A stretch of 64,000 nt of DNA, taken from Rana temporaria. Taxonomy: Eukaryota > Chordata > Amphibia > Anura > Ranidae. Shown piece by piece: positions 56,193 to 64,000 of the stretch. Where the stretch lies: assembly GCF_905171775.1 (NCBI RefSeq), contig NC_053489.1:140818642-140882641 (forward strand), given 5' to 3'. The translations under genes and the position numbers were made by a program. A model generated the notes under the pieces. The model made no database searches, was not told the DNA's origin, and was given only the letters and a program-made list of their open reading frames with translations. Position 1 is the stretch's first letter. Each line of letters opens with the position of its first letter.

Positions 56193-56901
56193 GGGCTAGA
56201 TTCACATAGATTAGCGGATCTTTAGATCCGCGTAATCTATGTGATCTACGATCCGCCGGCGCAATTTTGCGAGGCTAGTGCAGTATTCACAAAGCACTTA
56301 CCTCCAAACTTGCGCCGGCGGATCGTAACTCCCCCAGCGGAATTCAAATTCCGCGGCTAGGGGGAGTGTACAATTTAAATCAGGCGCGTCCCCCCGCCGA
56401 TTTAACTGCGCATGCGCCGCCGGCGAAATTTCCCAGTGCGCATGCTCCAAATGACATCGCTAGGACGTCATTGTTTGCGGCGTGAACGTAAATTACGGCC
56501 ATCCGTTTTCGCGACCGACTTACGCAAACGACGTAAAAATTCAAAACTCGGAGCGGGAACGACGGCCATACTTAACATTGGATACGCCGCATATAGCAGG
56601 GGTAAGTATATGGCGGAAAAAGCCAAACGCAAACGACGTAAAAAAAAGCGACGGGGGGCGTTCGTTTCTGAATCGGCGGAAATCGGAATTTGCATATTCG
56701 TCGCGTAAAAAAACGAAGCGCCACCTAGCGGCCGGCGGGATATTGCAGCCTAAGATCCGACGGTGTAAGTCACTTACACCTGTCGGATCTAAGGGAGATC
56801 TATGCGTAACTGATTCTAATGAATCAGTCACATAGATCCGACCGTCGGATCTCAGAGATACAACGGGGTATCAGGAGATACGCCATCGTGAGTCTGGTGT
56901 C
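56193..56901 (-). mobile_element. GATTCAC family element H6, right end fused to Gypsy gag
   Basis: AAT at 56190-56192 before GGGCTAGATTCAC; the right side ends GTGAGTCTGGTGTC then AAT. Marker GAACGACGGCCATACTTAAC near 56558. The last 14 bases can be read either as a degraded end or as gag codons (IDTRL on the minus strand). Confidence 0.75.
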
Positions 56902-57627
56902 AATCAAAATCAGGAAAGAAATAAGAGCCTCAAGCTCCACTGGTAGGTCCTTAGCTGCAACCTCATCCTTCAAGGCATCCGAGAGACCATGAGAGAAAGC
57001 AGCGACCAGAGCCTCATTATTCCAGCCCACCTCTGCTGCCAGGGTACGAAACTCAATGGCGTATTCGGCTACGAATCGTGAACCCTGTCTGACGGACATA
57101 AGGAGCTTCGCAGCAGAGGCGGCGCGAGCCGGCACATCGAATACCTTCCGAAGAGAAGCAACAAAACCGGAAAACTCGGCAACCACCGGATTGTTGTTCT
57201 CCCATAAAGGGCTGGCCCAGGCCAAGGCCTTGTCCGAGAGCAGCGAGATCAAGAAGCCCACCTTTGATCTCTCAGTGGGAAAGGCATGTGGCAGCAACTC
57301 GAAATAAATGCCCACTTGGTTAAGGAAACCTCTGCACTGAGTTGGCTCTCCCCCAAATCGCTGTGGAAGGGGGGCAGAACCGGTCATACCCCGAAACACT
57401 GCAGGCGCAACAACAGGTGTCGGGGTAGACTCTGGCGCAACAACCGGAGCGGCAGTAGGAGCGGGCCCAGGAGCGACAACCGACCCATCGGCAACGGGAG
57501 CGAAATGAACCGTGCGTTCAAGCAGGGTTTGCAACGCCACGGCGAACTGACCCAACAGGTAATCCTGCTGATCAAGTCTGGCAACCAGCGTGGGTAGCGA
57601 GGATGGCCCTGTACCGTCAAAATTCAT
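56902..57627 (-). pseudogene. Ty3/Gypsy gag, open but cut short by a MITE
   Basis: Opens at ATG 57627, 14 nt from the LTR, and stays open about 240 codons: an N-terminal helix, a Pro/Ala/Val-rich linker (residues about 45-75), then a capsid-like region with PLPQRFGGEPTQCRGFLNQ, ALAWASPLWE and FSGFVASLRKVFD, as in sushi-type gag and the RTL/PEG10 domesticated group. It ends ISFLILIDTRL, where element H6 begins; zinc knuckle and pol are absent. Confidence 0.85.
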
Positions 57628-57628
57628 G

Positions 57629-57638
57629 GCTTGGTCCT
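57629..57638 (-). promoter_or_regulatory. Putative self-priming primer-binding site
   Basis: Minus strand AGGACCAAGC, two bases after the LTR end and touching the gag ATG. It is exactly complementary to GCTTGGTCCT at 57948-57939, the inferred first bases of the transcript. It does not look like a tRNA-complementary site (no TGG start). Confidence 0.65.
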
Positions 57639-57640
57639 AA

Positions 57641-58112
57641 TGTTACGGAACCATGAACCAGACGTACAACAAGAGGTAAGTGAAAATAAGAAGGCTTTAT
57701 TGAAAATCAAGCTGTAAAGCAAAAGTCCAAACGGATGGTGAAACCAGAGGTCAGGAACCAGAAGGGTAGTCAGACGAAGCCAGGATCAGGAACCAGCAGG
57801 GAAGTCAGACGAAGCCAGGATCAGGAACCAGCAGGGAAGTCAGACGAAGCCAGGATCAGGAACCAGCAGGGAAGTCAGACGAAGTCAGGATCAGAACCAG
57901 AAGCAGCAGCAGCAGTCTTAGAAGCATGTGAACACAGGAGGACCAAGCAAGGAACTGAAGCCACAGAGCTCCTATATATATGAGCCAGGCATCCAGCTCC
58001 TCCCAGTGGGAAGGAGGAGCCGCAGGGTGGGAGGCTACAAGAGACCTAGAAACCAAGATGGCCGCCAGCACATGTCAAACGAAGGAGACAGGAGAGAGGT
58101 AAGACCATGACA
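57641..58112 (-). mobile_element. 5' LTR of a Ty3/Gypsy (sushi-type) retrotransposon
   Basis: Minus-strand LTR of 472 bp, TGTCATGG...CCGTAACA (TG...CA). A TATA box (TATATATAG) lies at 57980-57972 on the minus strand, an inferred start at 57948 some 32 nt later, and an AATAAA at 57701-57696. U3 holds a YY1-like site (AAGATGGCCGCC near 58051). R contains a 35-bp tandem repeat. The LTR lies in a Penelope-like element. Confidence 0.85.
57743..57905 (-). repeat. 35-bp tandem repeat in the LTR R region
   Basis: Four to five near-identical copies of a unit containing CAGGATCAGGAACCAGCAGG and GAAGTCAGACGAAG. The reading frame across them is a by-product. Confidence 0.9.
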
Positions 58113-58808
58113 GATATACATTCAATGGCAAAGACCCCATTAGAAGTGTCACAGTTAACATAATTACAGATAGTAAAGTCTCTACCAGTAGCACAAGCAG
58201 TAATGGTTTTATGTTTCTGTTGTGCTTGTCGCAAAAGCGGCAGGTGTTCAAGCCACATATATAAGAACCAGAAACAGACAACCATGTCTTATTTTGTCGT
58301 GAAGACAAAAAAAGACTAGGGGATAAAATATTTCCCAGGGTACTTTATCAGCGGCTTGAAAATATGCAGCCCGCGGACAAAATGGAACATCAAAATCTGC
58401 ATATAAAACTGGTAAATATTTGGAGATGATACCCTCTCAGAATTAAACTCATGTGAAATAGTGGTGACAAAGGTGATTGGATTATGGGCAGAACAGGAAG
58501 AACCTTTTATCCTGTAATGCTTTTTATCAGTTTTCACCCTGTCCTTATTCAAAAGAGACAATCGTTCCTTTATGGAGGCTATACGGATGGCTCTATCAAT
58601 ATGCCACTGTTTGTAGCCACGTACTTTCAGTCTAGAGGTGGTGTTATCGCATTCATGAAAGAAATAATCCATGTCAGAACAATTGCGTCTTGCTCTAATA
58701 TACTCCCCTACAGGCACATATTTGATAGTCTGCTTAAGATGATAGCTGGTAGCCAAAAGCACAGAATTCCCAGCACATTTCTTATGGAAGGGGTATTTTA
58801 GCTGTAAA
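58113..58808 (-). pseudogene. Penelope-like element, end of RT to start of GIY-YIG
   Basis: The minus-strand frame from about 58808 reads LILQLKYPFHKKCAGNSVLL, then VPVGEYIRARRNCSD, RLKVRGYKQWHIDRAI and SIKERLSLL, the linker typical of Penelope-like elements between reverse transcriptase and GIY-YIG nuclease. A second frame carries FTICNYVNCDTSNGVFAIEC (about 58185-58125), the entry to the nuclease domain. The Gypsy LTR begins immediately after, so the nuclease is lost. Confidence 0.75.
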
Positions 58809-58838
58809 ATTAGGGTGTCGTCATACGCCGGCAAAAAA
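58803..58838. repeat. Short fragment of a CCGGCGTATAAG-type MITE end
   Basis: AAAATTAGGGTGTCGTCATA followed by CGCCGGCAAA repeats the right end of 4001-4612 with a small deletion. Marks the right edge of the Penelope-like remnant. Confidence 0.5.
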
Positions 58839-58854
58839 AAGTCACTTACTTTGC

Positions 58855-58970
58855 TGAGTAACTAATTACTTTGCCAATGTAGTAACTGAGTCACTAACTC
58901 AATTACTTTTTCGGACAAGTAATTTGTAACTGTAACTAATTACTTTTTTAAAGGAAGATGAGCAACACTG
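58855..58970. repeat. Fragment of a hAT-type MITE (TAATTACTTTTT end)
   Basis: Right end GGAAGATGAGCAACACTG preceded by GTAACTGTAACTAATTAC, a common vertebrate MITE end. The left half has been replaced by unrelated sequence. Confidence 0.5.
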
Positions 58971-59103
58971 GTTATAGAGTCTGGTTATGGTGCAAATCAT
59001 TGAAAAATTATCACATCTGATCACACCTGAAGTACTGACGGCCTATCTCATTTCTTGAGACCCTAACAAGCCAGAAAAGTACAAATACCCCCTAAATTAC
59101 CCC

Positions 59104-59830
59104 TTTTTGGAAAGCAGACATTCCAAGGTATTTAGTAAGAGGCATGGTGAGTTTTTTGAGGGTGGATTTTTTCCCCACAATTCTTGGGGAAATTTTTTTT
59201 TTTAAGTTTTTTTTTTTTTTTTTTCACAAAATTGCCATAACAACGAGTTATTTCTCTTACACAGCACATGCATACTTGTAAAGAACACCCCAAAATACAT
59301 TCTGCTACTTCTCTTGAGTATAGCGATACCACATGTGTGAGACTTTTACACAGCCTGCCCACATACAGAGGTCTAACATCCAAGTAGCACCGCCAGGCGT
59401 TCTACTAGCATGAATTGCACATCTCATTTGATGACAACCTATCACATTTTGAAGGCCCTGGACCACCAGGACAATGGAAACGCCCACAAAATGACCCCAT
59501 TTTGGAAAGCTAACACCCCAACGTATAATCTATGAGGCATAATGAGTCTTTTGACCGGTTCATTTTTTTCTCAGATGTTTTTGGAATATGTGGGAAAAAA
59601 ATGAAAACGCTTTTTTTTTTACACAAAGTTGTCCATTTTTAAGATATTTCCAACACATAGCATGTACATAGCAAAACTGACACCCCAAAATACATTCTGC
59701 TACTCCTCCCAAGTATGGCGATACTACATGTGTGAGACTTTTACACAGCCTGGCCACATACAAAGGCCCAACATTGAAGTAGCACCGTCAGGCGTTCTAC
59801 AAGCATAAATTACACATCTCATTTCTCAAC
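59104..59830 (+). repeat. Tandem dimer of a 397-bp repeat
   Basis: Two copies spaced 396-397 bp (TTTTGGAAAGC at 59104 and 59500; CATCTCATTT at about 59419 and 59816) share ACACCCCAAAATACATTCTG, ACATGTGTGAGACTTTTACA and GCGTTCTAC. Each has a T run in the first third. I know such units as a frog interspersed or satellite repeat; class unresolved. The similar minus-strand frames in both copies are by-products. Confidence 0.8.
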
Positions 59831-59844
59831 CAGGTACTGGTTTC

Positions 59845-60208
59845 TGGCAGGTACTCTGGTGGCAGGTGGTGAGGTGGCGGGTACTCTGGTGGCAGGTACT
59901 CTGGTGAGGTGGCGGGTACTCTGGTGGTGGGTACTCTGGTGGCAGGTGGTAAGGTGGCAGGTACTCTGGCGGCAGGTGGTGAGGTGGCAGGTACTCTGGT
60001 GAGGTGGCGGGTACTCTGGTGGCAGGTAGTGAGGTGGCAGGTACTCTGGTGAGGTGGCGGGTACTCTGGTGGCAGGTGGTGAGGTGGCGGATACTCTGGT
60101 GGCAGGTGGTGAGGTGGCGAGTACACTGGTGAGGTGGCGAGTACACTGGTGAGGTGGCGAATACACTGGTGAGGTGGCGGGTACACTGGTGGCAGGTGGT
60201 GAGGTGAT
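59845..60208 (+). repeat. Minisatellite of GGTGGCAGGTGGTGAGGTGG units
   Basis: Over twenty variable 12-33 bp units built from GGTGGCAGGTGGTGA, GGTGGCGGGTACTCTGGT and GAGTACACTGGTGA. Three long Pro/His/Thr-rich minus frames (130-150 codons) are artefacts of a unit length divisible by three. Confidence 0.92.
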
Positions 60209-60990
60209 GGAAAAAATATTGCACTCATTCAAAGGTGACCAGCAGCAGCTAAACAGTGTTATATTACACAAGCAACAAATAGGAAAAACGACAGCTGCGC
60301 TAAAGAAAAAATGATGTAAAAAAATGAAATTACCACTATATGAATAAAGTGCACATATAAATAATAATAAGATAGCAATGACTAAACGTTACTAAATCAA
60401 AAATGAGTGTCACACGTGAATACATGAAAACAGTGAAAAACAAGTGTGATTGAAAAAAGTCCAATGGATGAATAGGCCGTAAATTGAAATGTACAGTCCA
60501 TAAAAATAGTTCCCCAAACGGTGGATGTAAATCATAAAAGTGTCTGGAGTAATAAAAATCCAGTGCAAGAAAGAAAACCACCACCATAGGTAATAGCAGC
60601 CTCTTACCAGATGGTATTGATCTCTGGTTAGGAGATCAAACTCGCTTAGGGTTGGTAATATCACCACAGCTTTCCACCAAGGTTGTCCTCCATACAGCCG
60701 TTCACATCCAGTAATTACACCGATATGTCAGGAAAAGAGAACTTGCATAGTGTAAAATCCAGGGGGTGTTTATTAAAGTAAAAAATATTGCACTTACAAT
60801 GTTTTAGACATCAAAACGCATATAAAAACATCGAGCCGGCCGGCTCCTCGATATGCCTGCCCGTCTTCCGGGTTCAGCTGGTAACGTGGTGACGTCAAAA
60901 CGTCGCCAGCCCAACGTTTCGTCGCAAAGAGGACCTGACCTCTTTACGTGGGTACGATAAATACGGTATATTCTTTTTTTCCAATTGCAT
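60209..60990. repeat. Interspersed repeat with GTTTCGTCGCAAAGAGGACC motif
   Basis: From GGAAAAACGACAGCTGCGCTAAAG (60283) to AACGTTTCGTCGCAAAGAGG (60914). Similar (A/G)CGTTTC(G/A) blocks occur at 35850 and 42397. I recognise this as a family widespread in frogs, class unknown. No coding potential seen. Confidence 0.45.
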
Positions 60991-61194
60991 TTGAGCCCCT
61001 GGCAATGGGAGGACTGTGTATAAAAATGGCTGCAGCTCCTAAAATTTGTACTTGGTATTAATGTTCAACCCCTTGAATTAAAACTGAAAGTCTGCACATT
61101 GTTTTGTTTTCATTTTATTCTGGTGGCACACAGAGCCACAAGTATGAAAATTGTGCCTGTGTCAAAATATATATGGACCTAACTGTACATACTG

Positions 61195-61198
<4 letters not shown>

Positions 61199-61250
<52 letters not shown>

Positions 61251-61251
61251 G
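61199..61251. repeat. (TA)n(CA)n microsatellite
   Basis: About sixteen TA then ten CA dinucleotides. Confidence 0.95.
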
Positions 61252-61259
61252 GTAGCAGA

Positions 61260-62130
61260 AAATGTGGTTAGATTGTAAATCATTGAAATAGGGACTAATG
61301 TCAGTTATTACCTAATGCTCTCTGTAAAATGTTGTGATGTTTATCATAGAACACAGATTTCAAGTGTCAAAGAACCAATAATTATATTTAATATATTAGC
61401 AAACGTCACAATTAATTAGTCAAAACTTCCTCTGCAATTCCACCCCAGTCACTAATCATATATCTCTGAATAAATAACTGGGCATTCTTATTACATGCAG
61501 AATGTTAGCCCTGTGCCATGCTGAATTCATATTGTGACATCTTAAATATGGGAAAAATAAATGACCCTGTCTCCCCATGTTTATCTTTACCACACTTACC
61601 CTGACATGACCTGCATAATGAGAAGGAATGTCTGAAATGCACAGGCCTTATGTTCCTCACAGAGTTGGCAGTGGAGTCTGAAGTGTTTAAGGCTGTATAA
61701 AAAGAAAGTTCATTAAAATGTTCCTAAATGAAAATAGTAAGAATCCCAATCCATGTAAGATATTAGCAATTTTAAATGTTTAAATTGTAGAGTGTATAGA
61801 TTTGCTATCAGGATGTCAGGGTTCCCCAATGTACCTGAATGTAATTCATAGCTCCTCTTTCACACATATGGCAGGGGGCAGTAAATACAGGTAATTGAGT
61901 TGCCGTTTTAGGCTGGGTTCATACTGTTGCGGGTTTGTGATATAATAAATGTTTGCTTTTGGGTGCCTGGCGTTAGTGATGCCACTGGGACAAGGTGATT
62001 TTTAAAAACCCAATCTATGGTATCATCCTATCACCCCAATGAGGGCATTGTGCTTTATTCTAATTGTAGAATAATTATTCTTATTATAGAATTACTCTTT
62101 ATTCACTGGACATTTTGTGGATGGTCAGGA
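61260..62130. other. Repeat-poor A+T-rich stretch
   Basis: No transposon ends, tandem blocks or long homopolymers from about 61260 to 61860; rich in TAAT-type motifs. No reading frame. Candidate conserved non-coding DNA upstream of the MCC-like promoter. Confidence 0.35.
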
Positions 62131-62134
62131 ATTA

Positions 62135-62732
62135 CCGTATATACTCGAGTATAAGCCGACCTGAGTATAAGCCGAGGCACCTAATTTTACCCCAAAAAAC
62201 TGGGAAAATGTATTGACTCGAGTATAAGCCTAGGGTGACAATGCAGCAGCTACTGTAAGTGGAAAAGAGGGTCAACAATGCCCATTTGCATGCCTCACTG
62301 TGCCCATTGCAACCTCACTGTGCCCATTTGCACGCCTCACTGTGCCTATTTGCACACCTCACATGTGCCCATTGCAACCTCACATGTGCCCATTGCAACC
62401 TCACTGTGCCCATTGCAACCTCACTGTGCCAACCTCACTGTGCCCATTGCAACCTCACTATGCCCATTGCAACCTCACTGTGCCCAACCTCACTGTTCAT
62501 TTTGCAACCTCACTGTGCTCAACATCACTGTGCCCATTGCAGCCTCCCTGTGCCCGAGTAAGTGTACCTGAAATTCTTGACAGTCTGCGGGCATCCATTC
62601 ATTGTTTAAAAGTCGCGGTCTCGTCCTGGTCCTGCTCCGTGATAGGCGTTTCCCAGCAGCCTATCACGGACGTCTTCTCATCTTCTCATCCCAGCAGACA
62701 CTGTGTTCAGTGTTCCACCAATCATGGACGTC
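62135..62732. mobile_element. CCGTATATACTCGAGTATAAG element, cut by a LINE
   Basis: TA at 62133-62134, then CCGTATATACTCGAGTATAA. Related in layout to 4001-4612: both hold GATAGGCG...CCCAGCAGC...CTATCACGGA blocks. A minisatellite (62279-62560) fills the left part. A minus-strand LINE is inserted at about 62733, so the right end is not visible. Confidence 0.7.
62279..62560 (+). repeat. Minisatellite, CCTCACTGTGCCCATTGCAA units
   Basis: About a dozen variable copies of a 12-22 bp unit containing CCTCACTGTGCCCATT. The frames of 100-175 codons across it are tandem-repeat artefacts. Confidence 0.88.
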
Positions 62733-64000
62733 TTTTTTTTTTTTTATTTATCATCAAAAAGCCAGTCTGCACGGTCCATCATCATACAATTATAACAATT
62801 GAAACAAAGAGACCCTGTATCGGGTGAATAACAGAAAGTTGTACAGGCAGTGACATCCTACACCTCCCAAATCACTAACCATACTTTAACGTTATATCTT
62901 TGTAACTTATTAACAAGGCCTGGTCGAGCCGGCTTCCCGACCCATTTTCTGTTTTCTGTAAAGGAGTAGAGTAGTAAAAGAGAGAAGTAAAGAAAAGAAC
63001 AGAGGAAAGTGAGGTGGTAGAGGAGGGGAGGGGGGGGGGGGGCTGCACGAGCAGGGCAAGCACAAAAAGCGCCCCTAAGGGCATACAGTAGTTTTCTGTT
63101 TCCGTTGAGTTCCTGTTCTGTCAAGTCACCCCAAAGACAGGGGACACATCTATGGTTGAGTCGGCGGGTGGCAATCTGTCTCCCGGAGTTTCTGTCCCTC
63201 TTCTGAATATCTGAAGATGTTATACAGCTGCCATGTTTCCGAATACGTCTCGCGACGTTGTTGGCTAAAGAGGACCAGGTCCTCCATACGGCTGATCTCA
63301 TCTACTTTGTTTAGCCACATCGCAATGGTCGGCAGATGAGGGGACTTCCAGAGGAGGGGCACGCAGGCCTTGGCTGCGTCCAAAAGGTGACGCACCACTG
63401 AATTTTTATACACCCCAGGCGATAAGTCATTTGCGTGTAAGAGAAAGTAAGCCAGGTCATCTGATACAGTACTTCCTGTAAATTGTTGGGTGACCCGGCG
63501 CACCTCCCCCAGAAGCCCCTGATCTGCGGACATGACCAAAATATATGTAACATGGTGCCTCTATCCTGCTGGCATCTCCAGCAGGTGGCCGCGGTGTCAG
63601 GGAACAGTTTACTCAACAGGTCTGGGGTCCTATACCAACGTGTGAGTATCTTATAGTTCGTCTCCTGCGTTTTGGCGCATACAAACGATTTGTGTGTGAA
63701 GCGGACTATGTTCTGTTTTTTGTTGGCCGAGAATTGCGTGCCCAGTTCCCCTTCCCACTTAGCAAGGGCTGGGATCTGGTAATCTCTTGACGGGGTGTTC
63801 AGCATTGTGTACATCTGGGACAGAGCATGAGGGTTCCAGATTCACTACACAGTTCCTCAAAGGTCGTCAACGGTGCCTGAGCGGCCGGAGGGCCCGGGAG
63901 GCTGTTCAAAAAATGGCTCATTTGTTGTGTTCTCAGAAAGTCGAGGCGATATGCGCCGTCAGGGTCCGTCAGCTCTGCCGCTGATCTCCACTTCCCCCCA
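62733..64000 (-). mobile_element. L1/Tx1-type LINE, minus strand, running off the right edge
   Basis: The A-tail on the minus strand is the T run at 62733-62745 with an AATAAA-like signal (TTTATT, about 62744-62749). The 3' untranslated region extends to about 63150 and contains a G12 run near 63031. ORF2 continues past 64000. Confidence 0.78.
63150..63984 (-). pseudogene. LINE ORF2 C-terminal region, one frameshift
   Basis: From the right: YQIPALAKWEGELGTQF, WYRTPDLLSKLFPDTAATC, then the zinc knuckle CWRCQQDRGTMLHIFWSC (C-x2-C-x8-H-x4-C). Around 63530 the frame shifts and continues RRVTQQFTGSTVSDDLAYF, LLDAAKACVPLLW and IAMWLNKVDEISRMEDLVLF to the stop near 63150. Domain order is that of L1/Tx1 ORF2 downstream of reverse transcriptase. 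Confidence 0.85.

Noticed and set aside
57743..57905. Regularly spaced 35-bp repeats considered as CRISPR
   Set aside because: Units are directly adjacent with no unique spacers, in a eukaryotic LTR.
57735..57983. Repetitive Gln/Gly/Ser-rich plus frame
   Set aside because: Arises from the 35-bp tandem repeat in the LTR, on the strand opposite to transcription.
59797..60271. Three long Pro/His/Thr-rich minus-strand frames
   Set aside because: All three frames stay open because the minisatellite units are multiples of three and lack stops; no start context or domain.
62259..62827. His/Cys/Pro-rich plus frames up to 175 codons
   Set aside because: Translations of the CCTCACTGTGCCCATT tandem repeat in all three frames.

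Overview
The window reads as vertebrate nuclear DNA, most likely from a true frog (Ranidae or close relatives). It has no bacterial gene organisation, almost no long reading frames, and a very high density of young and old DNA transposons. These include Tc1 copies of types known from frogs and fish, and short TTAA-flanked repeats beginning AGCGGAGTTCCACCC or CCACTTAAGGACC, which I associate with ranid genomes. The frog assignment is inference from repeat content and was not searched.

Only one piece of host gene can be supported. On the minus strand, 40579 down to 40446 encodes the start of a protein ending in an EF-hand calcium loop, followed by a good splice donor (GTAAC) at 40445. The residues match my recollection of the first coding exon of the long isoform of MCC (a regulator of Wnt signalling). 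A CpG-rich leader with an ETS site (CCGGAAGTG) lies just to the right. If this is correct, 1-40445 is the first intron (transcribed leftwards) and 40790-64000 is upstream intergenic DNA.

The rest is a layered record of transposition. Region 1-33 kb: a hAT-type end at the left edge; two PIF/Harbinger-like foldback MITEs at 2.2-2.9 kb; a TA-flanked palindromic MITE at 4.0-4.6 kb; two Tc1 copies at 6.6-10.2 kb, each broken by a TTAA-flanked element; a Ty3/Gypsy pol remnant at 12.8-13.7 kb; a 971-bp hAT element at 15.5 kb; a Harbinger-like element inside an older interspersed repeat at 19.2 kb; a decayed Tc1 at 20-21.6 kb; a Tc1 tail at 24.4 kb; a Helitron inside a retroposed LINE tail at 27.4-28.2 kb; a 1,055-bp hAT element with minisatellites at 29-30 kb; and a LINE (L1/Tx1-type) 3' end at 31.8-32.6 kb.

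Region 33-64 kb: the best-preserved Tc1 (33001-35145, DD34E triad intact, one N-terminal frame break) carries a long palindromic TTAA element. Two sister palindromes lie at 39.7 and 43.5 kb. After the host exon come a LINE fragment split by a Harbinger-like MITE (45.0-46.1 kb), a three-level nest (46.7-47.9 kb), a second kb-scale hAT element (49.0-50.1 kb), and an older repeat split by four insertions (51.2-54.3 kb). A Ty3/Gypsy 5' LTR and gag (56.9-58.1 kb) sits inside a Penelope-like element. Tandem repeats lie at 59.1-60.2 and 62.3 kb, and a minus-strand LINE ORF2 end runs off the right edge.

The functional highlight is the Gypsy LTR at 57641-58112. A 10-nt block just after the LTR is exactly complementary to a block about 30 nt downstream of the LTR TATA box, the arrangement expected of self-primed Tf1/sushi-type elements. 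Target-site duplications were read directly for most elements (TA, TTAA, 3-bp A/T, 8-bp), so superfamily calls rest mainly on those. No tRNA, rRNA or CRISPR was seen.
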